A stretch of 64,000 bases of DNA, taken from the NCBI RefSeq assembly GCF_009857835.1, contig NZ_WWCL01000002.1, positions 620,001-684,000 of the forward strand, given 5' to 3'. A model generated the notes under the pieces. That model was not told where the DNA came from and did not search any database. It saw only the letters and a program-made list of their open reading frames with translations. Positions 34,040 through 42,996 of this stretch are shown here, piece after piece (the stretch's first letter is position 1; every line of letters begins with the position of its first letter). The stretch is from Duganella fentianensis. Its GTDB lineage: Bacteria; Pseudomonadota; Gammaproteobacteria; Burkholderiales; Burkholderiaceae_D. A program made the translations under genes and the position numbers.

Positions 34040-36934
34040 TTACTCGTAGTCGCTCATGGGCGCGCAGCCGCAGAACAGGTTACGGTCGCCGTAGACGTTG
34101 TCGGCACGGCCGACTGGTGGCCAGTACTTCTGCTTGCGCAGCGATGGCACCGGGTAGGCAGCGACTTCGCGGCTGTACTTGCGTTCCCACTTGTCGGCGG
34201 TCAGCACTTCGGCCGTGTGCGGAGCGAATTTCAGCGGGTTGTCCAGCTTGTCGAATTCGCCGCTTTCCACTTTGGCGATCTCGCCGCGGATGGTGATCAT
34301 GGCGTCGATGAAGCGGTCCATTTCGGCTTTCGATTCCGACTCGGTCGGCTCGATCATCAGCGTGCCCGGTACCGGGAAGCTCATGGTCGGCGCGTGGAAG
34401 CCGAAGTCCATCAGGCGCTTGGCCACGTCTTCGTTGCTGATGCCGGTGGCATCCTGCAGCGGACGCAGGTCGATGATGCACTCGTGGGCAACCAGACCGT
34501 CGTGGCCCGAGTACAGCACAGGGTAGTGCGGCGACAGGCGGCGGGCGATGTAGTTGGCGTTCAGGATAGCCGTTTCGGTCGCAGCGGTCAGGCCTTCGGC
34601 GCCCATCATGGCGATGTACATCCACGAGATAGGCAGAATGCTGGCCGAGCCGAATGGTGCGGCGCTGACCGAGCTGATGCCGTCTTCGCTACGCACGTAG
34701 CCGTTGGAGCGCTGATTAGGCAGGAACTTGGCAAGGTGTGCACCGACGCCGATAGGACCAACGCCCGGGCCGCCACCACCGTGCGGAATGCAGAAGGTCT
34801 TGTGCAGGTTCAGGTGCGATACGTCGCCGCCGAAGGCGCCCGGTGCGGCCACGCCCACCAGTGCATTCATGTTGGCGCCGTCGATGTAGACCTGGCCGCC
34901 GTGGCTGTGGATGATTTCGCACAGTTCCTGGATACCTTCTTCGAACACGCCGTGGGTCGACGGGTAGGTCACCATCACGCAGGCCAGATTCTTCGAGTGC
35001 AGTTCGGCCTTGGCTTTCAGGTCGGCCAGATCGACGTTACCGTTGGCGTCGCAAGCGGTCACCACCACCTGCATGCCGACCATGTTGGCCGACGCCGGGT
35101 TGGTGCCGTGGGCCGAGGACGGAATCAGGCAGATGTTGCGATGGCCTTCGCCACGCGACTGGTGGTAAGCCTGAATCACCAGCAGACCGGCGTATTCGCC
35201 TTGCGAACCGGCGTTAGGCTGCAGCGAGATGGCGGCGTAGCCGGTGACTGCGCACAGCATTTCTTCCAGCTGGGCGATCATCTCGCGGTAGCCCACGGTT
35301 TGCGCCTGTGGTGCAAACGGGTGGATGTTGGAGAATTCCGGCCACGTCACAGGGATCATTTCCGAAGTGGCGTTCAGCTTCATGGTGCAGGAACCCAGCG
35401 GGATCATGGTGCGGTCCAGCGCCAGATCCTTGTCGGCCAGCGAACGCAGGTAGCGCAGCATCTCGGTTTCCGAGTGGTAGCGGTTGAACACAGGGTGGCT
35501 CAGGTAGGCGCTGGTACGGGCCAGTTCGGCGGCGTAGGCAGGTGCCACGGTGGCTTCCACAGCGTCCAGATCCGGGCAAACGGTGCTGCTGCCGGCGGCC
35601 TGTGCGAACACGGTCCACAGCAGGGCGATGTCGTCACGGGTGGTGGTTTCGTCGAGCGACACGCCGACGTGGGTAGCGTCGATCTGGCGCAGGTTGACGC
35701 CGTTGGCCAGCGCAGCAGCGTGCACGGCAGCAGCGTCTTTGACAGCCACGGTCAGGGTGTCGAAGAAGCTGGCGTTGACGATGCTGTAGCCTTGGGCCTT
35801 CAGGTTGGCAGCCAGTACGCCGGTGTAGCGGTGCACGCGCTGGGCGATCTGCTGCAGGCCTTTAGGACCGTGGTAGACGGCGTACATGGACGCCATCACA
35901 GCCAGCAGTACTTGTGCGGTGCAGATGTTGGAAGTGGCTTTTTCGCGGCGGATGTGCTGCTCGCGGGTTTGCAGTGCCAGACGGTAGGCCTTGTTGCCTT
36001 GTGCATCGATGGTGACGCCGACCAGACGGCCGGACATGCTGCGCTTGAATTCATCGCGGGTAGCCAGATAGCCGGCGTGCGGGCCGCCGAAGCCCAGCGG
36101 TACGCCGAAGCGCTGGCTGTTACCAACGACCACGTCGGCACCCCATTCGCCCGGTGGCGTCAGCATGGTCAGGGCCAGCAGATCGGCCGCTACGATGACC
36201 ATCGCGCCGGTGGCTTTCACGGTGGTGACAGCGTCTTTGTAGTCGCGCACGACACCATTCACGCCCGGGTATTGCAGCAGCACGCCGAAAGCGTCCGTTA
36301 CGCCAGCCAGTTCGGCGGCGTCAAAAGTCTTAACGGTGATGCCCAGCGGTTTGGCGCGGGTCTGCACCACTTCCAGCGTCTGTGGCAGCACGTCGTTGGC
36401 GACGTAGAAGGTGGTCGATTTGGATTTGCCCACGCGCTGGATCAGCGTCATGGCTTCCGCGGCCGCCGTGCCTTCGTCCAGCATCGATGCATTGGCGATG
36501 CCCATGCCGGTCAGGTCGGTGATGGTCTGCTGGAAGTTCAGAATCGCTTCCAGACGGCCTTGCGAAATCTCTGGCTGGTAAGGGGTGTAGGCGGTGTACC
36601 AGGCCGGGTTTTCGAAGATGTTACGCAGGATGACGCCCGGCGTATGGGTGTTGTAATAGCCCTGACCGATCAGCGATTTCAGTACCTGATTCTTCGAGGC
36701 GGTGGCTTTCAGCTTGGCCAGCGCATCCTGTTCCGGCAGTGGCTGGGCATAGGCGCCCAGTGGCAGCGGGTTTTTGTTGCGGATGTTGGCGGGAACCAGT
36801 GCGTCGATCAGGGCTGCGCGCGTAGCGTAGCCGAGCAGGGACAGCATTTCTTGCTGTTCAGCGGCGTCCGGGCCGATGTGGCGGGCGATGAAAGCGTCAC
36901 GCGCTTCGAGTTGGGTCAGGCTGGTACGGGTCAT
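34040..36934 (-). CDS. gcvP: glycine dehydrogenase (aminomethyl-transferring), P protein
   Basis: A 964-residue PLP enzyme that decarboxylates glycine and passes the aminomethyl group to the lipoyl arm of GcvH. N- and C-terminal halves both show aminotransferase folds. The PLP lysine sits in [18 protein letters not shown], and the N-terminal domain holds the typical [12 protein letters not shown]. Length is normal (E. coli 957). It is last in gcvT-gcvH-gcvP, with a possible attenuator (37037-37060) before it and a terminator after it. ATG 36934 gives [13 protein letters not shown]. Confidence 0.97.
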   Translation of the reverse strand: MTRTSLTQLEARDAFIARHIGPDAAEQQEMLSLLGYATRAALIDALVPANIRNKNPLPLGAYAQPLPEQDALAKLKATASKNQVLKSLIGQGYYNTHTPGVILRNIFENPAWYTAYTPYQPEISQGRLEAILNFQQTITDLTGMGIANASMLDEGTAAAEAMTLIQRVGKSKSTTFYVANDVLPQTLEVVQTRAKPLGITVKTFDAAELAGVTDAFGVLLQYPGVNGVVRDYKDAVTTVKATGAMVIVAADLLALTMLTPPGEWGADVVVGNSQRFGVPLGFGGPHAGYLATRDEFKRSMSGRLVGVTIDAQGNKAYRLALQTREQHIRREKATSNICTAQVLLAVMASMYAVYHGPKGLQQIAQRVHRYTGVLAANLKAQGYSIVNASFFDTLTVAVKDAAAVHAAALANGVNLRQIDATHVGVSLDETTTRDDIALLWTVFAQAAGSSTVCPDLDAVEATVAPAYAAELARTSAYLSHPVFNRYHSETEMLRYLRSLADKDLALDRTMIPLGSCTMKLNATSEMIPVTWPEFSNIHPFAPQAQTVGYREMIAQLEEMLCAVTGYAAISLQPNAGSQGEYAGLLVIQAYHQSRGEGHRNICLIPSSAHGTNPASANMVGMQVVVTACDANGNVDLADLKAKAELHSKNLACVMVTYPSTHGVFEEGIQELCEIIHSHGGQVYIDGANMNALVGVAAPGAFGGDVSHLNLHKTFCIPHGGGGPGVGPIGVGAHLAKFLPNQRSNGYVRSEDGISSVSAAPFGSASILPISWMYIAMMGAEGLTAATETAILNANYIARRLSPHYPVLYSGHDGLVAHECIIDLRPLQDATGISNEDVAKRLMDFGFHAPTMSFPVPGTLMIEPTESESKAEMDRFIDAMITIRGEIAKVESGEFDKLDNPLKFAPHTAEVLTADKWERKYSREVAAYPVPSLRKQKYWPPVGRADNVYGDRNLFCGCAPMSDYE

Positions 36935-37036
36935 GATGTGTCAGGGCCGATAGAGGAATACGAGGAAAACGGGGGAGGTACTACCTTGCATTGCCGCCCG
37001 CGCAGAGGCAGCACTGCGCGCGGCTAGGCAATAAGC

Positions 37037-37060
37037 AAAAGGCCAGCATAGGCTGGCCTT
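37037..37060 (-). terminator. hairpin between gcvH and gcvP (attenuator-like)
   Basis: On the minus strand AAGGCCAGC and GCTGGCCTT pair around CTAT, and TTTT ends the stem. It lies just after gcvH and before gcvP, so it could lower gcvP relative to gcvH or only end part of the transcripts. Confidence 0.7.
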
Positions 37061-37068
37061 CAGCTGCA

Positions 37069-37449
37069 TTAATGGTCGGTGGTCTTGCCGTAGGCGGCAG
37101 CGTCCAGCAGGCCATTGATGGCGCCAGCATCAGCTGGTTTGATCTTGAACAGCCAGGCAGCGTAGGCATCGCTGTTGATCGACTCGGGAGCGTTCACCAC
37201 GTCGTCGTTGACGGCGATGATTTCGCCGGCGATAGGAGCGTAGATGTCGCTCGCTGCTTTGACCGATTCCACCACAGCGGCGTCGTCGCCGGCGCCGAAG
37301 CTGGCACCGACTTTAGGCAGTTCGACGAAAACGATGTCGCCCAGTGCATCCTGTGCGAATTCGGTGATGCCGACGGTAACGGTGCCGTCTGCTTCAGCGC
37401 GTACCCATTCGTGGGATTCGGTGTACTTCAGGTCTGCAGGGATATTCAT
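37069..37449 (-). CDS. gcvH: glycine cleavage system H protein
   Basis: A 126-residue carrier whose lipoylated lysine (Lys64 in [10 protein letters not shown]) shuttles the aminomethyl group among P, T and L proteins. The signature G-D-I-V-F-V-E-L-P at 38-46 precedes it. The length is usual for GcvH. It lies 54 bases after gcvT on the same strand and is followed by a hairpin before gcvP. ATG 37449 gives [15 protein letters not shown], the family start. Confidence 0.97.
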   Translation of the reverse strand: MNIPADLKYTESHEWVRAEADGTVTVGITEFAQDALGDIVFVELPKVGASFGAGDDAAVVESVKAASDIYAPIAGEIIAVNDDVVNAPESINSDAYAAWLFKIKPADAGAINGLLDAAAYGKTTDH

Positions 37450-37503
37450 GTGTGGCTCCAGAGTGTGAGAGTGATGTTGATATTAATTGTCGATATCGGC
37501 TAA

Positions 37504-38625
37504 TCAGACAGCCAGAATTTTACCGTTACGGACGAACGGCAGCTTAACTACCGAAGCGGCCAGTTTCTTGTCGCGGATTTCCACGTGTACGGTGTCGCCT
37601 ACGGCCACGTTCATTGGCACGCGGGCCAGCGCAATCGCCTGCTGCATGGTCGGGCTGAAGGTGCCGGAAGTGATTTCGCCGGTAGCGTCGGTGCCGGCCA
37701 CGATGACTTTCTGGTGGGCGCGCAGTACGCCGCCTTTTTCACGCAGGATCAGACCGACGAACTGGGCGTTCTGGCCCATGCTCTGCAGGGCAGCCTTGCC
37801 GATGAAATCGCGCTCGGAAACCAGATCGATGGTCCATGCCAGACCGGCGTCCAGCGGGTTGACGGTTTCGTCCATGTCCTGACCGTATAGGTTCATGCCG
37901 GCTTCCAGACGCAGAGTGTCACGCGCGCCCAGACCGGCAGGTTTGACGCCAGCGGCGGTCAGCGCATTCCACAGCGCTTCGGCCTGTTCGGCAGCGACGC
38001 CGATTTCAAAGCCGTCTTCACCCGTGTAGCCGGTGCGGGCAATCATCGCCTCGCCGAAGACAGCGCTCTGGGCGAAGGCCACGTTGAATGGCTTCATGTC
38101 GGCGCTGGCGGCCTGCGATTCAGGAATCACCTGCCATACCTTGGCGCGCGCGTTCGGGCCCTGCACGGCGATCAGCGCCATCGCATTGGCGCCATCGCGG
38201 CGCTGGGTGATGGTCAGGCCGCTATTGGTAGCGCTATTCTGCTGCTGCATCCATGCCACGTCTTTTTCCGCCGTGCCGGCGTTGACCACCAGACGGAACC
38301 AGCTTTCGTTGATGAAGTAGACGATCAGGTCGTCGATCACGAAGCCTTGCGGGTTCAGCATGCACGAGTACAGGGCTTTGCCCGATACCTGCAGCTTGTC
38401 GACGTTGTTGGCCAGCAGGCCGCGCAGGAAGGCGCGCACATTGTCGCCCTTGATATCGACTACGCACATGTGGGCCACGTCGAACATGCCGACATCGCTA
38501 CGCACAGCATGGTGTTCTTCGATTTGCGAGCCGTAGTTGACAGGCATATCCCAGCCGCCGAAATCGACCATACGGGCGCCGGCTGCGCGGTGGGCATTAT
38601 TGAGGGGGGTGGCTTTGAGCGTCAT
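37504..38625 (-). CDS. gcvT: aminomethyltransferase (glycine cleavage T protein)
   Basis: A 373-residue folate-binding enzyme that transfers the methylene group to tetrahydrofolate and releases ammonia. Features include the N-terminal [31 protein letters not shown] with the catalytic-site acid, and C-terminal [15 protein letters not shown] 38625 is chosen: residues then match the family ([16 protein letters not shown]) and the upstream in-frame part lies in the riboswitch leader. It is the first gene after the glycine riboswitch. Confidence 0.96.
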   Translation of the reverse strand: MTLKATPLNNAHRAAGARMVDFGGWDMPVNYGSQIEEHHAVRSDVGMFDVAHMCVVDIKGDNVRAFLRGLLANNVDKLQVSGKALYSCMLNPQGFVIDDLIVYFINESWFRLVVNAGTAEKDVAWMQQQNSATNSGLTITQRRDGANAMALIAVQGPNARAKVWQVIPESQAASADMKPFNVAFAQSAVFGEAMIARTGYTGEDGFEIGVAAEQAEALWNALTAAGVKPAGLGARDTLRLEAGMNLYGQDMDETVNPLDAGLAWTIDLVSERDFIGKAALQSMGQNAQFVGLILREKGGVLRAHQKVIVAGTDATGEITSGTFSPTMQQAIALARVPMNVAVGDTVHVEIRDKKLAASVVKLPFVRNGKILAV

Positions 38626-38703
38626 GGTACTCGGTCCAAATCGTGAGGGGTTAACAGAACACACAAGAAGCGCCCGCTAGTGCGGCACTTCGCAATGATC
38701 GCA

Positions 38704-38922
38704 GCCCCTCTGTCCTTGGTACCTGAGAGATTACGGGACGGGGATACCGTGCTCCGTGCGCCCCTTCGGTGGATCGCTGGCCAGTGCCGCGATCGCTCTC
38801 CAGAGTTGGCCCAGTTGGCATCCCGCTGGTGCGGTCGCGCTGGTCCCTTGATTGGTCCTTTTGCCTGAGAGTTTTTGGGTAGTGCCCCTTCGGCGGCAAC
38901 GCTGGTTTGCCCTCTCCCGATC
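38704..38922 (-). ncRNA. tandem glycine riboswitch upstream of gcvT
   Basis: Two consecutive glycine aptamers are seen on the minus strand. The first (about 38922-38852) has GGGAGAG, CCGAAGGGGC and ACTCTCAGGCAAAAGGACC. The second (about 38815-38704) has TGGAGAG, CACCGAAGGGGC and TCTCTCAGGTACCAAGGAC. These are the family's paired cores. Glycine binding normally turns the gcv genes on. A stem GAAG.GCCGC/GC.GGC.CTTC (38668-38692) follows as a possible expression platform. Confidence 0.93.
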
Positions 38923-38932
38923 AAGACTCGGG

Positions 38933-38962
38933 AATATATGTCAGAAACAGGGTTAATGTCAA
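38933..38962 (-). promoter_or_regulatory. sigma-70 promoter of the gcv operon
   Basis: On the minus strand, TTGACA (38957-38962) and TATATT (38933-38938) are separated by 18 bases, just upstream of the first riboswitch aptamer. Confidence 0.78.
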
Positions 38963-39093
38963 TCTGGAACGCATGGACAGGCCCGCTTGCAGGGCGTTTG
39001 CGGCGCTTGAGTGCGCGCACGAAAGGCGCACGGCTGGCGCCCGTAAAACCTTAGCTTTGCTAGAATAAATTGCACCATTTCATGGGAGGTAAC

Positions 39094-39654
39094 ATGGGAC
39101 AGGAAGCCGGAAAATATGCGGGGCACGGGTGGTACACCCTGTCGGGCGATGTGAATAGCGATATGGTGCGGCGCGTGTTCGACGCCGTGGCCGATATGAC
39201 GGAAGACCACATCAGCACCGCGCATCTGCTGATCCAGTCGAACGGCGGCTATGTGAGCGACGGTATCTGCCTGTACAACTACCTGAGCAAGCTGCCCATC
39301 AAGTTCATCACCTATAACGCGGGCGCCGTGGCGTCGATCGCCGTCACGCTGTTTCTGGCCGGTGCCGAGCGCTATGCCAGCAGCACTGCGCGTTTCATGG
39401 TGCACAAATCCCATGCCAGTGCGCCACACGGGGCGCGGCCCGATGCGCTGCGCATCATCGTGGAAGGTTTGCAGGCCGATGATGCCCGCACCGAGGCCAT
39501 ACTGCGCCAGCATGTGCAGCTGGAAGAGCAGCACTGGCGCATCCATGCCTATTCCGATCTGCACCTGACGGCAGCCGAGGCGCTGGGTGTGGGAATGGTG
39601 CATGGCGTGACGGACTTCATTCCGCCGGCCGGGCAGCGGGTCTGCAACATCTGA
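39094..39654 (+). CDS. ClpP-like serine protease (peptidase S14 family)
   Basis: A 186-residue ClpP/crotonase-fold protein. Ser81 in G-A-V-A-S-I-A-V and His104 in F-M-V-H-K-S-H correspond to the ClpP nucleophile and histidine; the third residue cannot be assigned safely. The loop IQSNGGYVSDGICLYNYL is the ClpP strand-turn ahead of the active site. The start at 39094 follows GGGAGG; earlier ATGs lack this. It is more divergent than housekeeping ClpP and has no adjacent ClpX. The target is unknown. Confidence 0.8.
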   Translation: MGQEAGKYAGHGWYTLSGDVNSDMVRRVFDAVADMTEDHISTAHLLIQSNGGYVSDGICLYNYLSKLPIKFITYNAGAVASIAVTLFLAGAERYASSTARFMVHKSHASAPHGARPDALRIIVEGLQADDARTEAILRQHVQLEEQHWRIHAYSDLHLTAAEALGVGMVHGVTDFIPPAGQRVCNI

Positions 39655-39742
39655 AAATTTTCCACGCAGAAATGCCTTGATGCTATTGCCATGTGGAAAT
39701 AATGTGCCAGAATGATGGTAGGACAGATTAAGGCAGAAATAA

Positions 39743-42076
39743 GTGGCCATGGTTGCAATTTCCACATCATCGAACGCCAGACACCGTGCCGTTTCGGCAC
39801 GCCATGCCGTGCTGGAGGAGCTGATTGCGCTGGCCAGGCAGCAGGTCGAGGCCCAGTTGCTGGGGCTGGTGCAGCGGCTGGCCCAGTGTCTGCTCGACGG
39901 TAGTGCGGTACAGCCCGAGACGGTGCAGGCGCGGCTGCGCGCCGGCAATGGCCTGCGCCAGCGTCAGTATGCTTTTCTGCCTATGGCCAGTGGCGCGCTG
40001 GAGCAAGCCTTGCGGCGCGAGATGGCGGCGCTAGCGCCGGCCTCGGCGCCGGCTGCCCGTCCGGCGGTCGAACTATCCCTGTCGCTGGTGCCATTCGAGG
40101 AGATGGACCAGCAACTGGCCATGGCTGGTCTGGCCAGGCCATTCGAGGTGCGCCATGCGGCGGCCCTGCAAAGTCTGAATGGGGGGCTGGCACGGCTGTT
40201 CCAGCGCGATACTCTGAGGCTGGCCCAGTTGCCGTTCCGTCCAGAAGTTTTTCTCACCGCCATATGGCAGGCCTGGCAGGAGTTCGGGCAGGACGATGCG
40301 GCTGCGCTAGGGCTGGCCGAGCTATGCCAGCCAGAGGTGTTTCTCGATCTTGCACCCGTGCTCGAAGCATTGAACAGCTGTCTGCAGCGCCATCTGGCCC
40401 TGAGGCCGGAGGTCTCGAGCGTGCGGGTGGTGCCGGTCGAAGTCAGTGTGGCGCCATTGCCGCCTGAAGCTTTTCAGGGTTCTGCAGAATCCGCGCTGGC
40501 GCCATCCGCGCACCGGTCCGGCGACCATGGCGGACGCGCCACTCAGGCTGTCCATACTGGTCATGATGCCCGTAGCGCCCAGACGGCACATGCGAGCCAC
40601 GCCAGCCATGCCGACCGGAGCGAGCTGGCTCACAAGCTGCGCCAGTTCTTTGCGGCCGGTCCGGTGCGCAGCGCGGTGGCGAGCGAGGGCGGAGGCGTCG
40701 CTGCAGCGGCGGCCGCGCCGTCATCGCTACTGGCCTATCTGGCGCAGTGGCCGCGCATGCCCATGCCACCGGCCGAGGCTAGTGGCGGCGCCGGTTTTGC
40801 TGCGGATTCGGCCGCTGATGCCAAGGCCGGCGCAGGTATGAGCACCGCTGGCGCAGCGCCAGCCAGCACAGGCGGTGCACAGATTTTTTATCTGCCCCAG
40901 CTGAAGGCCGGGCTGCCGCGGGGTAGTCTGAGCCATGCCGATGAAGGCACCATTGATCTGCTGTCCGCCGTGTTTGAAACCGTGTTCCGCGATCACAACA
41001 TCGCACAGGAAATCCGCGATCTCATGCTGCTGCTGCAGATCCCCGTGCTCAAGGCGGCGCTGATGGACCAGCAATTCTTCTTTCAGGACCAGCATCCGGC
41101 ACGCAAGCTGATCGATCTGCTGTCGCGACTGGGCTGGGAACAGCGCATGGTGCCCGATGCCGGACGCCTGCAAGCCATGCAGCGCAGCGTGGAGCGGGTC
41201 GGGCGCGATGGCTCGGAAGAAGCAGCCGCATTTGCCACTGCCGTGGATGAGCTGGAAGCTACACTGGCCGCACAGGAACAGCAGGAGACAGAGCGCATGG
41301 CTGCGCCCATCGCCGCTGCCCTCAAGCAGGAAAAAGCGCTGGTAGCGCGCCGGCAGGCCGAGGCCGCGCTGGCGGCGCGGCTGGACGGCGTGGAAGTAAT
41401 GGCGCTGGTGCGCGATTTCCTGTCGCAGCGCTGGATCGAGGTGCTGGCATTTGCCTACCGCATCGAAGATGAAAAGTCCGGCGCGATCGATCATGCTACC
41501 TGTGCCATGGACGAGCTGCTGTGGAGCGTACAGCCCAAGCTGAATGTGCATGAACGCAAGCGTTTGCTGCTGAAATTGCCCGCCCTGCTGGGCGCGCTGA
41601 ATAAGTGGCTGGATCTGGTGCAATGGCAGGGCGAGGAACGGGTGCAGTTCTTTGCCGAGCTGGCCGAGTGCCATGCCGCCATCGTGCGCGCGCCGCTGGA
41701 ACTCAATCCTGAACGCCAGCTTGAACTGGCGATTGCTGCCGGCAAGGGGGACGCGCTGCAGCGTGCCGCAGCTTTGCCGCCCGACATCGTACTCGCAGGG
41801 GCGCAAGCCATGCGCCTCAGTGACGATGTGGCAAGTCTGCAACGGGGCATGTGGCTGGAGTTCGATCAGCCCGGCGCTGCCTGCCAGCAAGTCAAGCTGG
41901 CCTGGGTCAGTCCTCTGCGCAGCCTGTACATTTTTGCTACGGCCAGCCGCCAGGAAGCGTATTCCCTGAGCGCAGACGAGCTGGCCCAGCGCTTTGATGC
42001 GGGCAGCGTCCGTATCGTCTGCGACACGGATGTCGTCAGCGGCGCACTCAACCAGGCGCTGGCCCGCGCTGCCTGA
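39743..42076 (+). CDS. DUF1631 family protein
   Basis: A 777-residue cytoplasmic protein resembling the DUF1631 family. It has an N-terminal helical region (about 20-260), an Ala/Ser-rich low-complexity linker (about 265-390), and a conserved C-terminal half with FRDHNIAQEIRDLMLLLQIPVLKAAL, HPARKLIDLLSRLGWE and a final PilZ-like beta segment (VKLAWVSPLRSLYIF). Function is not established. GTG 39743 follows AAGG by nine bases; ATG 39749 is an alternative. It follows the ClpP-like gene by 88 bases. Confidence 0.75.
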   Translation: MAMVAISTSSNARHRAVSARHAVLEELIALARQQVEAQLLGLVQRLAQCLLDGSAVQPETVQARLRAGNGLRQRQYAFLPMASGALEQALRREMAALAPASAPAARPAVELSLSLVPFEEMDQQLAMAGLARPFEVRHAAALQSLNGGLARLFQRDTLRLAQLPFRPEVFLTAIWQAWQEFGQDDAAALGLAELCQPEVFLDLAPVLEALNSCLQRHLALRPEVSSVRVVPVEVSVAPLPPEAFQGSAESALAPSAHRSGDHGGRATQAVHTGHDARSAQTAHASHASHADRSELAHKLRQFFAAGPVRSAVASEGGGVAAAAAAPSSLLAYLAQWPRMPMPPAEASGGAGFAADSAADAKAGAGMSTAGAAPASTGGAQIFYLPQLKAGLPRGSLSHADEGTIDLLSAVFETVFRDHNIAQEIRDLMLLLQIPVLKAALMDQQFFFQDQHPARKLIDLLSRLGWEQRMVPDAGRLQAMQRSVERVGRDGSEEAAAFATAVDELEATLAAQEQQETERMAAPIAAALKQEKALVARRQAEAALAARLDGVEVMALVRDFLSQRWIEVLAFAYRIEDEKSGAIDHATCAMDELLWSVQPKLNVHERKRLLLKLPALLGALNKWLDLVQWQGEERVQFFAELAECHAAIVRAPLELNPERQLELAIAAGKGDALQRAAALPPDIVLAGAQAMRLSDDVASLQRGMWLEFDQPGAACQQVKLAWVSPLRSLYIFATASRQEAYSLSADELAQRFDAGSVRIVCDTDVVSGALNQALARAA

Positions 42077-42273
42077 ATTTCGCCGTATTTCATGTTGTCT
42101 TAATGAAAATATGTCATGCTAGGGGTATCGACGCTAACTATTGATATGCAGCAATTTCTACGTGTTTTACTATTGCTTGTGTTTTAATGGTGGCCTTGGC
42201 CTGCTTGGGTGTCGCGGGTGCCGCCAGGTGCCCGTTCAACGGTGATAGATAAGACAGCGATAGGGCGAGCGGA
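42077..42273. other. intergenic region before the PAP2-like gene
   Basis: 197 bases without a supported gene. A reading frame of 13 codons (ATG at 42146, MQQFLRVLLLLVF) is present but lacks a good ribosome site. No promoter or hairpin was recognised. Confidence 0.4.
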
Positions 42274-42927
42274 ATGATGATGTGGTGGCATGGCCTCAGT
42301 ATGGTGGGGAGTCTGGCGGTAACGGCGCCTATCGGCGTGGCAATCGCCATCTGGCTGGTGGCTGGCCGTTCCTGGCATCTGACGGCGGCATGGTGCGCTC
42401 TGTTCGGTGCCGGCATGGCGCTGGTAGTGGCGACCAAAGTGGCGTTCATGGGGTGGGGTATGGGAGTGAAAGCGGTGGAGTTCGCCGGTTTCAGTGGCCA
42501 TGCCATGCGGGCGGCGGCGGTGTTCCCGGTCGCCTTTTTCCTGCTGGTGCGTAACAGGACGCTACCATGGCGCGTGGCTGCTACAGTGGCTGGCGTGGCG
42601 CTGGCTGTGCTGATCGCCATTTCCCGGGTGTACGTCGAAGCCCATTCCGTCTCCGAGGCGGTGACCGGTTGCATACTGGGCTTGCTGGTGGCCGCCAGTT
42701 TCATCTGGTATGCCAGCGTGCAGCAGCACATGGTAATGAGTCGCTGGCTGTTGCTGATGTGTCTACCGATCGTGCTGATCGCACCGCGCGTGGAACCGGT
42801 GCCGGCGGAGCAATGGATTGCACAACTGGCAATGCATTTGTCGGGCCGCGACCAGACCTATACCCGTGCCATCTGGCGCAAGCCGAAAACCCTGCAGCAC
42901 TCGTCGTCAGGGGGATTCTCCCTGTGA
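42274..42927 (+). CDS. PAP2-like membrane phosphatase family protein
   Basis: A 217-residue protein with about six membrane helices. Two of the three PAP2 motifs are visible: F-S-G-H (74-76) and S-R-V-Y-V-E-A-H-S-V-S-E (117-128; Arg118, His124). The usual final Asp of motif 3 is Glu128, and the N-terminal K-x6-RP motif is not seen. Members dephosphorylate lipid phosphates such as undecaprenyl pyrophosphate, but loss of the first motif makes activity uncertain. It precedes smc by 69 bases. Confidence 0.75.
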   Translation: MMMWWHGLSMVGSLAVTAPIGVAIAIWLVAGRSWHLTAAWCALFGAGMALVVATKVAFMGWGMGVKAVEFAGFSGHAMRAAAVFPVAFFLLVRNRTLPWRVAATVAGVALAVLIAISRVYVEAHSVSEAVTGCILGLLVAASFIWYASVQQHMVMSRWLLLMCLPIVLIAPRVEPVPAEQWIAQLAMHLSGRDQTYTRAIWRKPKTLQHSSSGGFSL

Positions 42928-42996
42928 AAATGGCCTGATTCAGAGTGCAAAATGGTATTATTGTGAAGTTTTTCAGCCCAAACACCAGATAACAAC

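Noticed and set aside
34217-37027. 936-codon open frame antisense to gcvP
   Set aside because: Shadow of gcvP; composition unlike any protein.
42146-42187. 13-residue leader peptide before the PAP2-like gene
   Set aside because: No ribosome site or attenuator hairpin and the peptide is hydrophobic without biased codons.
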